From Marinomonas flavescens (GTDB taxonomy: Bacteria > Pseudomonadota > Gammaproteobacteria > Pseudomonadales > Marinomonadaceae), in NCBI RefSeq assembly GCF_004352835.1, contig NZ_SJSB01000008.1:124001-188000 (forward strand): 64,000 nucleotides of DNA. Reading direction: 5' to 3'. Positions within the stretch are counted from its first letter, which is position 1; each line of letters begins with the position of its first letter. Position numbers and translations under genes: made by a program. This document shows positions 28,212 through 37,190 of the stretch, one piece after another. The notes under the pieces are model-generated. The model saw nothing but the letters and a program-made list of their open reading frames with translations, ran no database searches and was not told the DNA's origin.

Positions 28212-28808
28212 TTAATGGTTAGCCAGTGGATTAATGTCATGCTCTCTGAGCATGCTGCAGAGCTGAATTAATGGTAGGCCAATGAGGCTGTTAGGGTCGT
28301 TGCCTTCCATTTTTGTAAATAAAGCCACGCCTAATCCTTCGCATTTAAAGCTTCCTGCACAATCAAGTGGAAGTTCAATGTCTATGTAATTCTCAATTTC
28401 CATTAAGCTAAGTGTTCTAAAGAAAACATGATACTCACTCAAGTGATATTGGTATTTCTCAGTTTTAGAATCTAGCACGCATAAGCCTGTCAGAAAGGAG
28501 ACTTTTTGGCCGCTAAAGTTAAGCAGTTGCTGGACGGCATTTTTTTTTGTTTTAGGTTTGCCTATTGTGTTGTTTCCTATGACGGCGACTTGATCAGAAG
28601 CGATAATAAGATTGTTTTTATCGGGGTAAGTTGCCTGTACTTTTTTTGCTTTTTCAATAGAGAGTCTTTTGACGAGTTCTATGGGAGTTTCATTGTCAAA
28701 AGGGGTTTCATCTATCTCAGGTGAGCAACACTCAAATGACAAATTGAGGCGTTCAAGCAGTGCTCGTCGATAGGGTGATGAGGAGCCTAGTATTAAGTTT
28801 TTCATCAT
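28212..28808 (-). CDS. yceF: Maf/YceF nucleotide pyrophosphatase
   Basis: Maf proteins hydrolyse non-canonical nucleoside triphosphates; the YceF group acts on m7GTP. The 198-residue protein begins LILGSSSPYRRALLERL, the conserved Maf N-terminus, and has IIASDQVAVIGNNTIGKP with the catalytic aspartate. Divergent placement from yceD-rpmF-plsX matches the E. coli arrangement and supports YceF over YhdE. Two adjacent ATG codons could start it. The ribosome site is weak. Confidence 0.88.
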   Translation of the reverse strand: MMKNLILGSSSPYRRALLERLNLSFECCSPEIDETPFDNETPIELVKRLSIEKAKKVQATYPDKNNLIIASDQVAVIGNNTIGKPKTKKNAVQQLLNFSGQKVSFLTGLCVLDSKTEKYQYHLSEYHVFFRTLSLMEIENYIDIELPLDCAGSFKCEGLGVALFTKMEGNDPNSLIGLPLIQLCSMLREHDINPLANH

Positions 28809-28945
28809 AGATAAATCATTGATTAATGGGGTTGGGTGGGTATTTTACGTATTTTTTGCTTCGAAAGTGAAAAACAGTAAAAAAAAGGCTCTTAAATGCA
28901 GTTAGACTTTGACAAAACGGGCAAGTGTCCATATTATTTGCCGCC

Positions 28946-29470
28946 ATGTTGAATGACCTATTACCTAAATATTTTGACCCTCGTAAATACGCTCACCATG
29001 AGTCAGCGATTGAAGGGTACTTGCACCTTAACCAGCTTAAGGAGCTTAGTGCTGTCTTGGCGTCAGATGAGGGTGATGCGTATATTCATCTAGACTTTAG
29101 AGTTGATGAGGATAGGCGCTACATTGCTACTGGCATACTGAAAGCGACTGTGCAGGCTGTTTGTCAGCGTTGTATGGAAGCAGTACCTCAGGAGCTATCG
29201 ATAGATTTATCACTGGCCTTTGTTTATGACGAAGATCATGCGAAAAATATACCGAGTGATTACGACCCTGTTGTCATGACCGATGGTGACGTAATCCTAG
29301 CAGATATGGTTGAGCAAGAAATTATACTTGCTTTACCGATTGTCGCTTATCACGAAGAAAGTGGTTGCAACCCAACAGCTGTAAAGTATGCCTCGTCTAC
29401 CGATGACGCACCGGATGACGAACAAAAACCGAATCCATTTAGTATATTGGCTAATTTAAAGGCCAAGTAA
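28946..29470 (+). CDS. yceD: YceD/DUF177 protein, 23S rRNA accumulation factor
   Basis: The 174-residue protein matches the DUF177 family encoded just before rpmF in most bacteria. Features are the paired cysteines AVCQRCMEAVP, the acidic centre and the conserved C-terminal NPFSILANLK. YceD proteins affect 23S rRNA processing. The ATG at 28946 has only a weak ribosome site, and longer in-frame forms start without a better one. rpmF follows 19 bases later. Confidence 0.9.
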   Translation: MLNDLLPKYFDPRKYAHHESAIEGYLHLNQLKELSAVLASDEGDAYIHLDFRVDEDRRYIATGILKATVQAVCQRCMEAVPQELSIDLSLAFVYDEDHAKNIPSDYDPVVMTDGDVILADMVEQEIILALPIVAYHEESGCNPTAVKYASSTDDAPDDEQKPNPFSILANLKAK

Positions 29471-29489
29471 TAGTTAGGAGCTCCAAGAA

Positions 29490-29669
29490 ATGGCAGTACA
29501 AAAAAGTAAAGTGACTCGTTCACGTCGCGGCCAACGCCGTTCACATGATGCATTGACTAGCGCAACTCTATCTGTAGAACAGACTACTGGTGAACTTCAC
29601 CGTCGTCATCATATTTCTGCAGATGGTTTTTACCGTGGTCGTCAAGTTATCACCCCTAAAGGTGAGTAA
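29490..29669 (+). CDS. rpmF: 50S ribosomal protein L32
   Basis: This 59-residue basic protein starts [20 protein letters not shown] and is a clear L32, with the usual [15 protein letters not shown]-terminus. It is the type without the four zinc-binding cysteines. A TAGGAG ribosome site precedes it. It sits between yceD and plsX, its conserved place, linking ribosome synthesis to fatty-acid genes. Confidence 0.96.
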   Translation: MAVQKSKVTRSRRGQRRSHDALTSATLSVEQTTGELHRRHHISADGFYRGRQVITPKGE

Positions 29670-29680
29670 CTAATTTACCC

Positions 29681-30634
29681 ATGATCAGGGTAGCATTAGA
29701 CGCGATGGGCGGGGACTTAGGTCCCCGCATTGCATTTGAAGGAGCGCTCCAAGTTCTTTCCCAGCATAATGATGTAGAGATAGTGCTCTATCATTCCCCA
29801 GATTTTAGCTCATTTGTTGAGCCTTCCATTCTTTGTGATCATTTATCCTTAGTTGCTTGTTGTGATGTCGTAAAGGCAGATGAAGATATTGTACTTTCTC
29901 TTTTTCGACGTCGTGAAAGCTCGCTTTATAAATCTTTATATAGTTTAAGTGTAAAAGAAGTGGATGTGGTTGTTACACTTGGGAATACAGGGGCGATGGT
30001 TGCTCTAGCTAGGCATATCTTAGGTGTTATCCGACCTAAATTATATCCGGCACTGATTCGTGAGTTGCATTCTAATCCGCTGCGCTGTTTGGTTGATTTA
30101 GGGGCAAATGTGCATTGTTCACCTTCTATGCTTGAGGGGTTTTCTGAGTTAGGCGCTGCTTATGTTGAAGCGTTAAGCAATGAAAAGCCAAAAGTCGGTT
30201 TGCTTAATGTGGGCGTCGAAAGTTCAAAGGGCAGTTCTGTTGTTCGTAAGACTGATGTTATTTTGTCAGCAAAAAAATGGCCTCCCTACTTCGGTTATGC
30301 CGAAGGGTCAGAATTATTTCACGGTGAAAAGAATGTCATTGTGTGTGATGGGATGGTTGGTAACGCGGTATTAAAGGCGTCCGAAGGGTTGCTGTCGTTT
30401 TTGATGGGGCAATTTAAGGCGCAGGGCGGAGATCAATCGCTATTTGAGACTTTTTACCAAACCAAACGACGTCATGGGGCTTGCCTTGTGGGTGTTGGTG
30501 GAAATTTGGTAAAAGGTCACGGTGGATCGGATCTACAAGCTATGATCGGCGCGATTGAGTATGGAATTGATATTGCGAGAGCGAATTTGTGTGAAACAAT
30601 TTGCAAACGTCTTAATAATGAGGAAATGAAATGA
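29681..30634 (+). CDS. plsX: Phosphate acyltransferase PlsX
   Basis: PlsX makes acyl-phosphate from acyl-ACP for phospholipid synthesis. The 317-residue protein has LDAMGGDLGP at the N-terminus and VTLGNTGAMVALARH, both core PlsX blocks, plus VCDGMVGNAVLKASEG. It is shorter than the roughly 350 residues of the E. coli protein, and GGDLGP replaces the usual GGDHGP/GGDxAP variants. It starts 11 bases after rpmF and overlaps fabD by four bases; fabH, which lies between them in E. coli, is absent. Confidence 0.93.
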   Translation: MIRVALDAMGGDLGPRIAFEGALQVLSQHNDVEIVLYHSPDFSSFVEPSILCDHLSLVACCDVVKADEDIVLSLFRRRESSLYKSLYSLSVKEVDVVVTLGNTGAMVALARHILGVIRPKLYPALIRELHSNPLRCLVDLGANVHCSPSMLEGFSELGAAYVEALSNEKPKVGLLNVGVESSKGSSVVRKTDVILSAKKWPPYFGYAEGSELFHGEKNVIVCDGMVGNAVLKASEGLLSFLMGQFKAQGGDQSLFETFYQTKRRHGACLVGVGGNLVKGHGGSDLQAMIGAIEYGIDIARANLCETICKRLNNEEMK

Positions 30635-31554
30635 ATAATGCATTGGCTTTTGTTTTTCCTGGGCAAGGCTCTCAACAGTTAGGCATGTTGGCTGATTTGG
30701 CTGAGAAACATGACATTATTCAGCAAACTTTTGCTGAAGCATCTGGCATTCTGGGTTATGACTTGTGGGCACTAGTCCAAGGTGATGCGGAAAAGCTAGG
30801 GCAAACAGATAAAACTCAGCCAGCACTGCTAACAGCAAGTGTTGCATTGTGGCGCCTTTGGGAGCAACAAGGTGGTGCAAAACCTGCTTATGTTGCTGGC
30901 CACAGTTTGGGTGAATATTCTGCTTTAGTTTGTTCAGGTGTCATGGCATTTACGGATGCTGTTGAGCTGGTTAAACTGCGCGGTGAATACATGATGCAGG
31001 CCGTTCCTGCGGGTGAAGGCGCAATGGCGGCCATCATTGGCTTGGCTGATGATAAAGTGATAGCAGCTTGTGAAGCTGCTCCTGGTATTGTTAGTGCGGT
31101 TAACTTTAACTCTCCTGGTCAAGTTGTTATAGCGGGTCATGTTGCTGCGGTTGAAGCGGCTATGAGTAATGCGAAAGAAGCAGGAGCAAAAAGGGCGTTA
31201 CCTTTACCTGTTAGTGTGCCTTCTCATTGTGAATTAATGATTCCTGCTGGAGAAAAATTGGCCGTGAAGCTTGCTTCTATCGAATTTAAAGCGCCTAACT
31301 GTACTTTGGTGCAGAATGTCAGTGCAAAAGCGGTATCTGATGCGCAAACGATAAAAGCCAACTTGGTTTCACAATTGAGTGAGCCTGTGCTTTGGACGCA
31401 ATCTATTGAGTTGCTATCAGATTTGGGTGTTACAACGACATTTGAATGCGGTCCAGGTAAGGTTTTGAGCGGTTTGAATAAAAGAATTGTAAAAGGTTTG
31501 ACGGCTTCTTCGTTAGGGGATATCGCTGGATTTGAGGCAGCGTTGTCTGCTTAA
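30631..31554 (+). CDS. fabD: Malonyl-CoA:ACP transacylase
   Basis: FabD loads malonyl groups onto AcpP for fatty-acid elongation. The 307-residue protein opens with AFVFPGQGSQQLGM, has the nucleophile S92 in GHSLGEYSAL, and the catalytic histidine in VPSHCELM near residue 200. Start overlaps plsX (ATGA). It leads into fabG after a 42-base gap that holds a GGAG ribosome site. Confidence 0.96.
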   Translation: MNNALAFVFPGQGSQQLGMLADLAEKHDIIQQTFAEASGILGYDLWALVQGDAEKLGQTDKTQPALLTASVALWRLWEQQGGAKPAYVAGHSLGEYSALVCSGVMAFTDAVELVKLRGEYMMQAVPAGEGAMAAIIGLADDKVIAACEAAPGIVSAVNFNSPGQVVIAGHVAAVEAAMSNAKEAGAKRALPLPVSVPSHCELMIPAGEKLAVKLASIEFKAPNCTLVQNVSAKAVSDAQTIKANLVSQLSEPVLWTQSIELLSDLGVTTTFECGPGKVLSGLNKRIVKGLTASSLGDIAGFEAALSA

Positions 31555-31596
31555 ATGATATTTGTGTAAGTTTAGATAGAATAATTGGAGACAATG

Positions 31597-32331
31597 ATGA
31601 GTCTGGAAGGCAAAATAGCGCTCGTTACTGGTGCAACTCGCGGAATCGGCAAAGCAATTGCTTCTGCTCTTGTTGCGCAAGGTGCGACAGTGATTGGTAC
31701 GGCGACGAGTGAATCCGGTGCGCAAAGTATTAGTGAGTATCTTGGTGAAAACGGTAAAGGTTGGGTTCTTGATGTATCATCGAGTGAATCTGTTGATGCC
31801 GTAATCAAAGAAATTAATGCCGAGTATGGCGCGCCAACTATTTTGATTAACAATGCCGGCATTACTCGTGATAATCTAATGATGCGAATGAAGGAAGATG
31901 AGTGGGATCAAGTGATCAATACGAACCTTACCTCAGTTTTTCGTGTTACAAAGGCTTGTTTACGTGGTATGACCAAGGCAAAATTCGGTCGTATTATTAG
32001 TATTAGCTCTGTCGTTGGTTCTATGGGGAATGGTGGTCAAACAAACTATTCTGCAGCCAAGGCTGGGTTGGAAGGGTTTAGTCGCTCATTGGCGACTGAA
32101 ATTGGATCTCGAGGCATCACAGTAAATTGTGTTGCTCCAGGATTCATTGAAACGGATATGACTAAAGTGCTTCCTGAAGAGCATAAGGCGAAGTTGGTAG
32201 AAAAAGTACCGGCTTCACGCCTTGGTCAACCAGAAGAAATTGCGGCAGCTGTCGCGTTTTTAGCGTCCAATGGCGCAGGTTACATCTCCGGAGAAACATT
32301 ACATGTCAATGGAGGCATGTATATGTCGTAA
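31597..32331 (+). CDS. fabG: 3-oxoacyl-ACP reductase
   Basis: FabG reduces beta-ketoacyl-ACP with NADPH in each elongation cycle. The 244-residue short-chain dehydrogenase has the cofactor motif TGATRGIG, NNAG, and the catalytic Ser-Tyr-Lys set in ISSVVGSMGNGGQTNYSAAK. The C-terminal TLHVNGGMYMS is typical. Adjacent ATG codons at 31594 and 31597 are both possible; the second has better spacing from TTGGAG. A hairpin follows the gene, before acpP. Confidence 0.96.
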   Translation: MSLEGKIALVTGATRGIGKAIASALVAQGATVIGTATSESGAQSISEYLGENGKGWVLDVSSSESVDAVIKEINAEYGAPTILINNAGITRDNLMMRMKEDEWDQVINTNLTSVFRVTKACLRGMTKAKFGRIISISSVVGSMGNGGQTNYSAAKAGLEGFSRSLATEIGSRGITVNCVAPGFIETDMTKVLPEEHKAKLVEKVPASRLGQPEEIAAAVAFLASNGAGYISGETLHVNGGMYMS

Positions 32332-32336
32332 TTTGA

Positions 32337-32360
32337 GTTGAATTTTATATTTAATTCAAC
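32337..32360 (+). terminator. AT-rich hairpin between fabG and acpP
   Basis: GTTGAATT, an eight-base loop and AATTCAAC form a perfect eight-base-pair stem just after the fabG stop codon. It lacks a following T-run, so it may be an attenuator or RNA-stability hairpin rather than a full terminator. It could help acpP be expressed at a higher level than fabG. Confidence 0.45.
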
Positions 32361-32467
32361 GAAAATACATCTCCGGTTCATGTTGAGAATCACGCCTTTT
32401 ATTTTAGGTAGTTGGACATTAAAATACGCTCAAAATGAGCTATTAACGAGTAGAGTAGGAACTTCTA

Positions 32468-32701
32468 ATGAGTAGCATTGAAGAACGCGTCAAAAAAATC
32501 GTTTGCGAACAACTAGGTGTTAAAGAAGAAGAGGTTGTTATGTCAGCTTCTTTTGTTGATGATTTGGGTGCAGATTCCCTGGACACTGTTGAATTGGTTA
32601 TGGCTCTTGAAGAGGAATTTGATACTGAAATTCCTGATGAAGAAGCTGAAAAAATCACTACAGTACAAGCAGCGAACGACTACATCAACGCTAACTTGTA
32701 A
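32468..32701 (+). CDS. acpP: Acyl carrier protein
   Basis: AcpP carries growing acyl chains on a phosphopantetheine arm. The 77-residue acidic protein has the attachment serine S37 in [13 protein letters not shown] strong ribosome site (TAGGA) precedes the ATG. It sits in the fab cluster between fabG and fabF with its own 136-base leader and its own terminator, consistent with high independent expression. Confidence 0.98.
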   Translation: MSSIEERVKKIVCEQLGVKEEEVVMSASFVDDLGADSLDTVELVMALEEEFDTEIPDEEAEKITTVQAANDYINANL

Positions 32702-32724
32702 TACTTGGTGAATTGAGTTTCCCG

Positions 32725-32756
32725 AAAAGCCGCTTGTATTCTATACAGCGGCTTTT
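32725..32756 (+). terminator. Terminator after acpP
   Basis: AAAAGCCGCT...AGCGGCTTTT encloses an inner GTAT/ATAC pairing with one bulged base. The T-run follows in the plus direction. It would limit transcription from acpP into fabF. Confidence 0.82.
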
Positions 32757-32804
32757 CTTATTATTAAGTCCCTGTCAAATGGGGCTGTCTACTGGAGGAA
32801 TCCT

Positions 32805-34046
32805 ATGTCTCGTCGTCGGGTTGTAGTCACAGGAATGGGAATGGTGACACCCCTTGGCAACAATGTGAAAGATACGTGGGATAACGTATTGGAAGGCAAA
32901 AGTGGGGTTTCTGATATTACCTCGTTTGACGCTAGCCAATTTTCCACTCGTTTTGCGGCACAGGTAGAAGGTTTTGACGCTACTCAATATATGAGTGCTA
33001 AAGAAGCTCGCAAGATGGATCTTTTCATTCAATACGGGATTGCTGCCGCGGTACAAGCGCTGGACGATGCAAACCTGAATGAGCAAACTGCCGATTTAAA
33101 TCGGGTAGGTTGTGCTATAGGTTCTGGCATTGGTGGATTACCGATGATTGAGAAGAATCTTCACCTCCTAAACGAGTCTGGTCCAAAACGAATTTCACCA
33201 TTTTTTGTACCAGGTGCGATAATTAATATGATTTCTGGTCATGTTGCGATTCGATTTGGCTTTAAAGGGCCAAATATATCGATTGTAACAGCATGTACAA
33301 CAGGAACTCATAATATTGGCATGGCAGGGCGTATGATTGCCTATGGTGATGCGGACGTCATGATTGCAGGTGGTGCTGAAATGGCCATCACACCTTTGGG
33401 TATTGGCGGCTTTGGTGCAGCAAGAGCGTTATCGACACGTAATGACGATCCTAAAACAGCAAGTCGTCCATGGGATAAAGACAGAGATGGCTTTGTTATG
33501 GGGGATGGTGCTGGCATTCTTGTGCTTGAAGAGTATGAACATGCGGTTGCGCGTGGAGCAAACATTTACGCTGAGCTAGTAGGTTTCGGCATGAGTGATG
33601 ATGCTCATCACATGACGGCGCCCCCTGTATCCGGTGACGGCGCTATTGCCGCCATGCGAGCGGCATTGAAAGATGCAAATCTTGAACCGCACGAAATTGA
33701 TTACATTAATGCCCACGGTACTTCTACCTCAGTGGGTGACCTAGCAGAAAGTTATGCGGTTAAATCGCTTATGGGGGCAGATGCGTCCGATGTGGCGATG
33801 AGCTCAACTAAATCTATGATAGGTCATTTGTTGGGAGCATCAGGCGCAGTAGAGTCTATTTTCTCTATATTGGCGATTCGTGATCAAGTTGCACCACCCA
33901 CAATTAACTTAGAAGAACCAAGCGAAGGTTGTGATTTAAACTATGTTCCTTCTACGCCGCAAAAGCGTAAAATTGACGTGGTATTAAACAATTCTTTTGG
34001 GTTTGGTGGTACCAACGGGACGTTAGTCTTTAAGAAAATGTCTTGA
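32805..34046 (+). CDS. fabF: 3-oxoacyl-ACP synthase II
   Basis: FabF condenses malonyl-ACP with acyl-ACP and helps control unsaturated chain length. The 413-residue thiolase-fold enzyme has the nucleophile C164 in [11 protein letters not shown] and catalytic histidines in [12 protein letters not shown] (about 304) and [14 protein letters not shown] (about 341). GGAGG precedes the ATG. It is the last gene of the fab cluster; neither pabC nor mltG follows, unlike in E. coli and Pseudomonas. Confidence 0.97.
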   Translation: MSRRRVVVTGMGMVTPLGNNVKDTWDNVLEGKSGVSDITSFDASQFSTRFAAQVEGFDATQYMSAKEARKMDLFIQYGIAAAVQALDDANLNEQTADLNRVGCAIGSGIGGLPMIEKNLHLLNESGPKRISPFFVPGAIINMISGHVAIRFGFKGPNISIVTACTTGTHNIGMAGRMIAYGDADVMIAGGAEMAITPLGIGGFGAARALSTRNDDPKTASRPWDKDRDGFVMGDGAGILVLEEYEHAVARGANIYAELVGFGMSDDAHHMTAPPVSGDGAIAAMRAALKDANLEPHEIDYINAHGTSTSVGDLAESYAVKSLMGADASDVAMSSTKSMIGHLLGASGAVESIFSILAIRDQVAPPTINLEEPSEGCDLNYVPSTPQKRKIDVVLNNSFGFGGTNGTLVFKKMS

Positions 34047-34054
34047 GTGATATT

Positions 34055-34074
34055 AGGGCAGAATCATCTGCCCT
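34055..34074. terminator. Hairpin between convergent fabF and the next gene
   Basis: AGGGCAGA, loop ATCA and TCTGCCCT form a perfect eight-base-pair stem between the 3' ends of two convergent genes. There is no clear T-run on either strand, so terminator strength is uncertain. Confidence 0.55.
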
Positions 34075-34088
34075 GATTAGTTCACTTA

Positions 34089-34496
34089 TCAATGTATTTG
34101 TTTGATATCGCCTCTTAGTGATCTGATTTCTTGTGCGATATCGTACTCTTTTTCTTCGGAGTCTAAAGCGTAGAGACGTTCTTCTAGTTGCTGGTATAAT
34201 GCTATTTCTTCATCGCCTAAAAAATGAAGACATTCGCCGCCTATAAACCATAACAATTCTCGCTTTATAAGCGGAACCAAATTAGCGTAGCAACGGATGA
34301 ATTGAGCTAGAAGCTCTTGTCCGTCAAATATGTAGTGGGTGTCGTTGGCTTGTATATTCAGGGAAAGTTGATCCCATTTCTCTAAGAAGTCAATATCTTC
34401 TTCAGCCAGGTCTGGTTGGTCAAATGGAGAGTGCTCTGAAATACGCTGACGTAATTCTGTAAAAGCATTAAAGATGTATTGATTACGTGATTCCAC
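34089..34496 (-). CDS. Small hypothetical cytoplasmic protein
   Basis: The 135-residue protein is acidic and probably all-helical, with WDQLSLNIQANDTHYIFDGQ in the middle and a charged C-terminus. There is no signal peptide or catalytic motif, and I do not recognise the family. It faces fabF tail to tail and diverges from the ABC transporter genes across 59 bases. It has a plausible start at the ATG of 34496. Confidence 0.7.
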   Translation of the reverse strand: MESRNQYIFNAFTELRQRISEHSPFDQPDLAEEDIDFLEKWDQLSLNIQANDTHYIFDGQELLAQFIRCYANLVPLIKRELLWFIGGECLHFLGDEEIALYQQLEERLYALDSEEKEYDIAQEIRSLRGDIKQIH

Positions 34497-34555
34497 AAAA
34501 AAACCTATTCAAAAGTAACGATTAAGTTGGCAATAGCCGAACGAGACTCATAATT

Positions 34556-35470
34556 ATGACATATGCAATCGAAATAAGTGACCTAAAAAAACGCTATGAC
34601 GGTGGATTTGAAGCGCTTAAAGGTGTCTCCTTAAAAATAGAAAAAGGTGATTTCTTTGCTTTGCTTGGTCCCAATGGGGCTGGGAAATCAACGACTATCG
34701 GTATTCTGTGCTCTTTAGTGAATAAAACGTCTGGTAAGGTGTCTATTTTTGGTACGGATATCGACGATGATTTTGCAAAAGCAAAAAAATATCTTGGTGT
34801 TGTGCCACAAGAATTTAATTTCAATGTTTTTGAGTCTGTTTTTAACGTTGTTGTTACTCAGGCGGGTTTTTATGGCATCAGCAAAGAGGTGGCTGAAGTA
34901 CGGGCTGAAAAATATTTAAAACAGCTAGGGCTTTGGGATAAAAAAGATGACCAATCTCGCATGCTGTCAGGCGGTATGAAGCGTCGTTTAATGATTGCTC
35001 GTGCGCTGATTCATGAACCAGAGGTTTTAGTATTAGATGAGCCTACGGCTGGAGTAGATATTGAGCTGCGTCGTTCTATGTGGGACTTTATTAAAACCTT
35101 GAATGAGCAGGGTACCACTATCATTTTAACCACCCACTATTTAGAAGAAGCAGAACAGCTTTGTCGTAATATTGCGATTATCAATGGTGGTGAAATTGTT
35201 GAAAATACAAGTGTAAAAGCACTTTTGAAAACCTTGGTTCAAGAAACCTTTATTTTAGATCTAGATAAAAGTGTAACAGCAGATTGGGGTGTACCTGGGT
35301 ATACAGTGACGCCAATTAATGACTTTACTACTATTGAAGTTGTGGTGACTAAAGGTCAGTCATTGAATGTTGTTTTTAATTTGTTGGATGCTCAATCAAT
35401 CAATGTGCTGAGCATGCGCAATAAATCTAATCGACTTGAAGAGCTCTTCGTCAAACTTATTAAGGGTTAA
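34556..35470 (+). CDS. yadG: ABC transporter ATPase, YadG-like
   Basis: The 304-residue ABC ATPase has Walker A GPNGAGKST at 38-46, the signature LSGGMKRRLMIARAL, Walker B VLVLDEPTAGVD, and a C-terminal regulatory part ending in MRNKSNRLEELFVKLI. From memory it is a close match to E. coli YadG. The substrate is not known; the family includes drug and polysaccharide exporters. The permease gene follows directly, and queF is third in the row. Confidence 0.9.
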   Translation: MTYAIEISDLKKRYDGGFEALKGVSLKIEKGDFFALLGPNGAGKSTTIGILCSLVNKTSGKVSIFGTDIDDDFAKAKKYLGVVPQEFNFNVFESVFNVVVTQAGFYGISKEVAEVRAEKYLKQLGLWDKKDDQSRMLSGGMKRRLMIARALIHEPEVLVLDEPTAGVDIELRRSMWDFIKTLNEQGTTIILTTHYLEEAEQLCRNIAIINGGEIVENTSVKALLKTLVQETFILDLDKSVTADWGVPGYTVTPINDFTTIEVVVTKGQSLNVVFNLLDAQSINVLSMRNKSNRLEELFVKLIKG

Positions 35471-35475
35471 TGTTA

Positions 35476-36249
35476 ATGAATAACGCTGAAATCTTTATCG
35501 CTTTTTATACCATTCTTCGTCGTGAAATCCGACGTTTTATGCGCATTTGGCCGCAAACTTTATTGCCGCCTGCAATAACAATGTCATTGTATTTTGCTAT
35601 TTTTGGGCATTTTATTGGCAGCCGTATTGGTGAAATGGGTGGTTTTAGTTATATGCAGTACATTGTGCCAGGTTTGATCATGATGTCAGTTATTACTAAC
35701 TCCTATTCAAATGTGTCTTCTTCGTTTTTCTCTGCGAAATTTCAACATAGTATTCAGGAATTACTGGTGTCGCCAACGCCAAATTGGGTTATTTTGGTTG
35801 GATATGTATTGGGTGGTGTAGCTCGTGGCTTGTGTGTCGGCTTAATTGTCACTCTGTTGTCATTATTTTTTACCCACCTTACTATACAAAATGTATTTTT
35901 AACCGTTGCCGTTATTTTCTTAACAGCGATTTTGTTTTCTTTAGGCGGTTTTGTTAACGCCATTTATGCGAGAAGTTTTGACGATGTATCTATCGTACCG
36001 ACGTTTATATTAACGCCACTGACCTATTTGGGTGGCGTGTTTTATTCTATCGATTTACTTCCTGATTTTTGGCAAAACTTGTCAATGTTAAACCCCGTTT
36101 TATATATGGTAAATGCGTTTCGCTTCGGTATTCTTGGTGTGTCGGATATCAATGTATACTGGGCGTTAGTGATTGTGTGTTTGTTTATTGCAGTATTGTT
36201 CTCGTTTGGCCTACATTTGCTAAACAAGGGCAGTGGAATTCGTAATTGA
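35476..36249 (+). CDS. yadH: ABC-2 type permease, YadH-like
   Basis: The 257-residue inner-membrane permease has six predicted helices and the ABC-2 pattern GGFSYMQYIVPGLIMMSVIT and LTPLTYLGGVFYS. It pairs with the YadG-like ATPase. The ATG at 35476 has TAAGGG about nine bases upstream; an earlier ATG at 35470 overlaps the ATPase stop codon. The queF ribosome site overlaps its 3' end. Confidence 0.9.
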   Translation: MNNAEIFIAFYTILRREIRRFMRIWPQTLLPPAITMSLYFAIFGHFIGSRIGEMGGFSYMQYIVPGLIMMSVITNSYSNVSSSFFSAKFQHSIQELLVSPTPNWVILVGYVLGGVARGLCVGLIVTLLSLFFTHLTIQNVFLTVAVIFLTAILFSLGGFVNAIYARSFDDVSIVPTFILTPLTYLGGVFYSIDLLPDFWQNLSMLNPVLYMVNAFRFGILGVSDINVYWALVIVCLFIAVLFSFGLHLLNKGSGIRN

Positions 36250-36259
36250 GGAAATGAAT

Positions 36260-37075
36260 ATGGGTTTTTTGCCCTTAGGTCAGCAAACTGAGTATGTTTC
36301 TGAGTATGATGCAGGGTTGCTTTACCCCATTGCTAGAGTTGATAAATGGACCGAAATGGGGATAGAAGCTGAGCGTCTTCCTTTTTTTGGAGAAGATATT
36401 TGGAATGCGTATGAAGTGTCTTGGTTAAACTCAAAAGGAAAGCCTATTGTCGCGTTGGCAGAATTTCGTTTGCCTTATAATTCGCCAAATATTATTGAGT
36501 CTAAATCGTTTAAACTCTATCTAAACTCATTGAATCAAATGCGTTATGATTCTTTAGAAGATATTCAGGCGCTGCTTGAGAAGGATTTATCAAACGCAGC
36601 AGGTTCAGCAGTGACCGTTATTCTGCGCGATGTTGATTCAATGTCTGCGCTTGTGGTCTTAACGCCTGACTACTGTATAGATGAATTAGATATAGACGTA
36701 GCTGAATATCACCCCAACACGGATTTATTGGCGATTGATGAGTTGTCGGGTGTGGTTGAAGAAAGATTGGTTAGCCACCTTCTTAAATCAAATTGCCCAG
36801 TAACCAATCAACCAGATTGGGGGTCGGTATTTATTGATTATAAAGGCCCTAAAATCAATCACGAGCAGCTACTTAAATACGTCATTTCATTTCGTGAGCA
36901 TACGGATTTTCATGAGCAGTGTGTTGAGCGTATTTATATTGATATTATGCGGATGTGCCAGCCAGAAAGTCTAATTGTTTATGCGCGCTATGTGAGACGT
37001 GGAGGGTTAGATATTAATCCTTATCGCTCTTCTATGCCGCTAATGCTGGGCAACGATCGCTTGACTCGTCAGTAA
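36260..37075 (+). CDS. queF: NADPH-dependent preQ0 reductase
   Basis: QueF reduces the nitrile of preQ0 to the amine of preQ1, the last step before insertion into tRNA. The 271-residue protein is the long two-domain type. ESKSFKLYLNSLNQ is the substrate region; C179 in KSNCPVTNQPDWG is the nucleophile and D186 the acid. The ATG at 36260 is chosen for its spacing from TGAGGAA. It probably shares a transcript with the ABC transporter, while queC and queE lie 28 kb to the left. Confidence 0.95.
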   Translation: MGFLPLGQQTEYVSEYDAGLLYPIARVDKWTEMGIEAERLPFFGEDIWNAYEVSWLNSKGKPIVALAEFRLPYNSPNIIESKSFKLYLNSLNQMRYDSLEDIQALLEKDLSNAAGSAVTVILRDVDSMSALVVLTPDYCIDELDIDVAEYHPNTDLLAIDELSGVVEERLVSHLLKSNCPVTNQPDWGSVFIDYKGPKINHEQLLKYVISFREHTDFHEQCVERIYIDIMRMCQPESLIVYARYVRRGGLDINPYRSSMPLMLGNDRLTRQ

Positions 37076-37111
37076 TTTTCGACGATTTAATCTTGTTTTC
37101 TAGATCACAAC

Positions 37112-37147
37112 AAGCCTGTTTCATTTAATCGTGAGGCAGGCTTTTTT
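37112..37147 (+). terminator. Terminator after queF
   Basis: AAGCCTGTTTCA and TGAGGCAGGCTT form a stem with two G-T pairs and an eight-base loop, followed by TTTTTG. It ends the yadG-yadH-queF transcript. Confidence 0.8.
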
Positions 37148-37190
37148 GTGGTTGTTTTCCCGTCCTGAAATAGGTTGACACTTAGGGAAC

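Noticed and set aside
28194..28225. TGGCTAA...TTAGCCA hairpin between the patatin gene and yceF
   Set aside because: Seven-base stem with an 18-base loop whose right arm lies inside yceF coding sequence; too weak to call.
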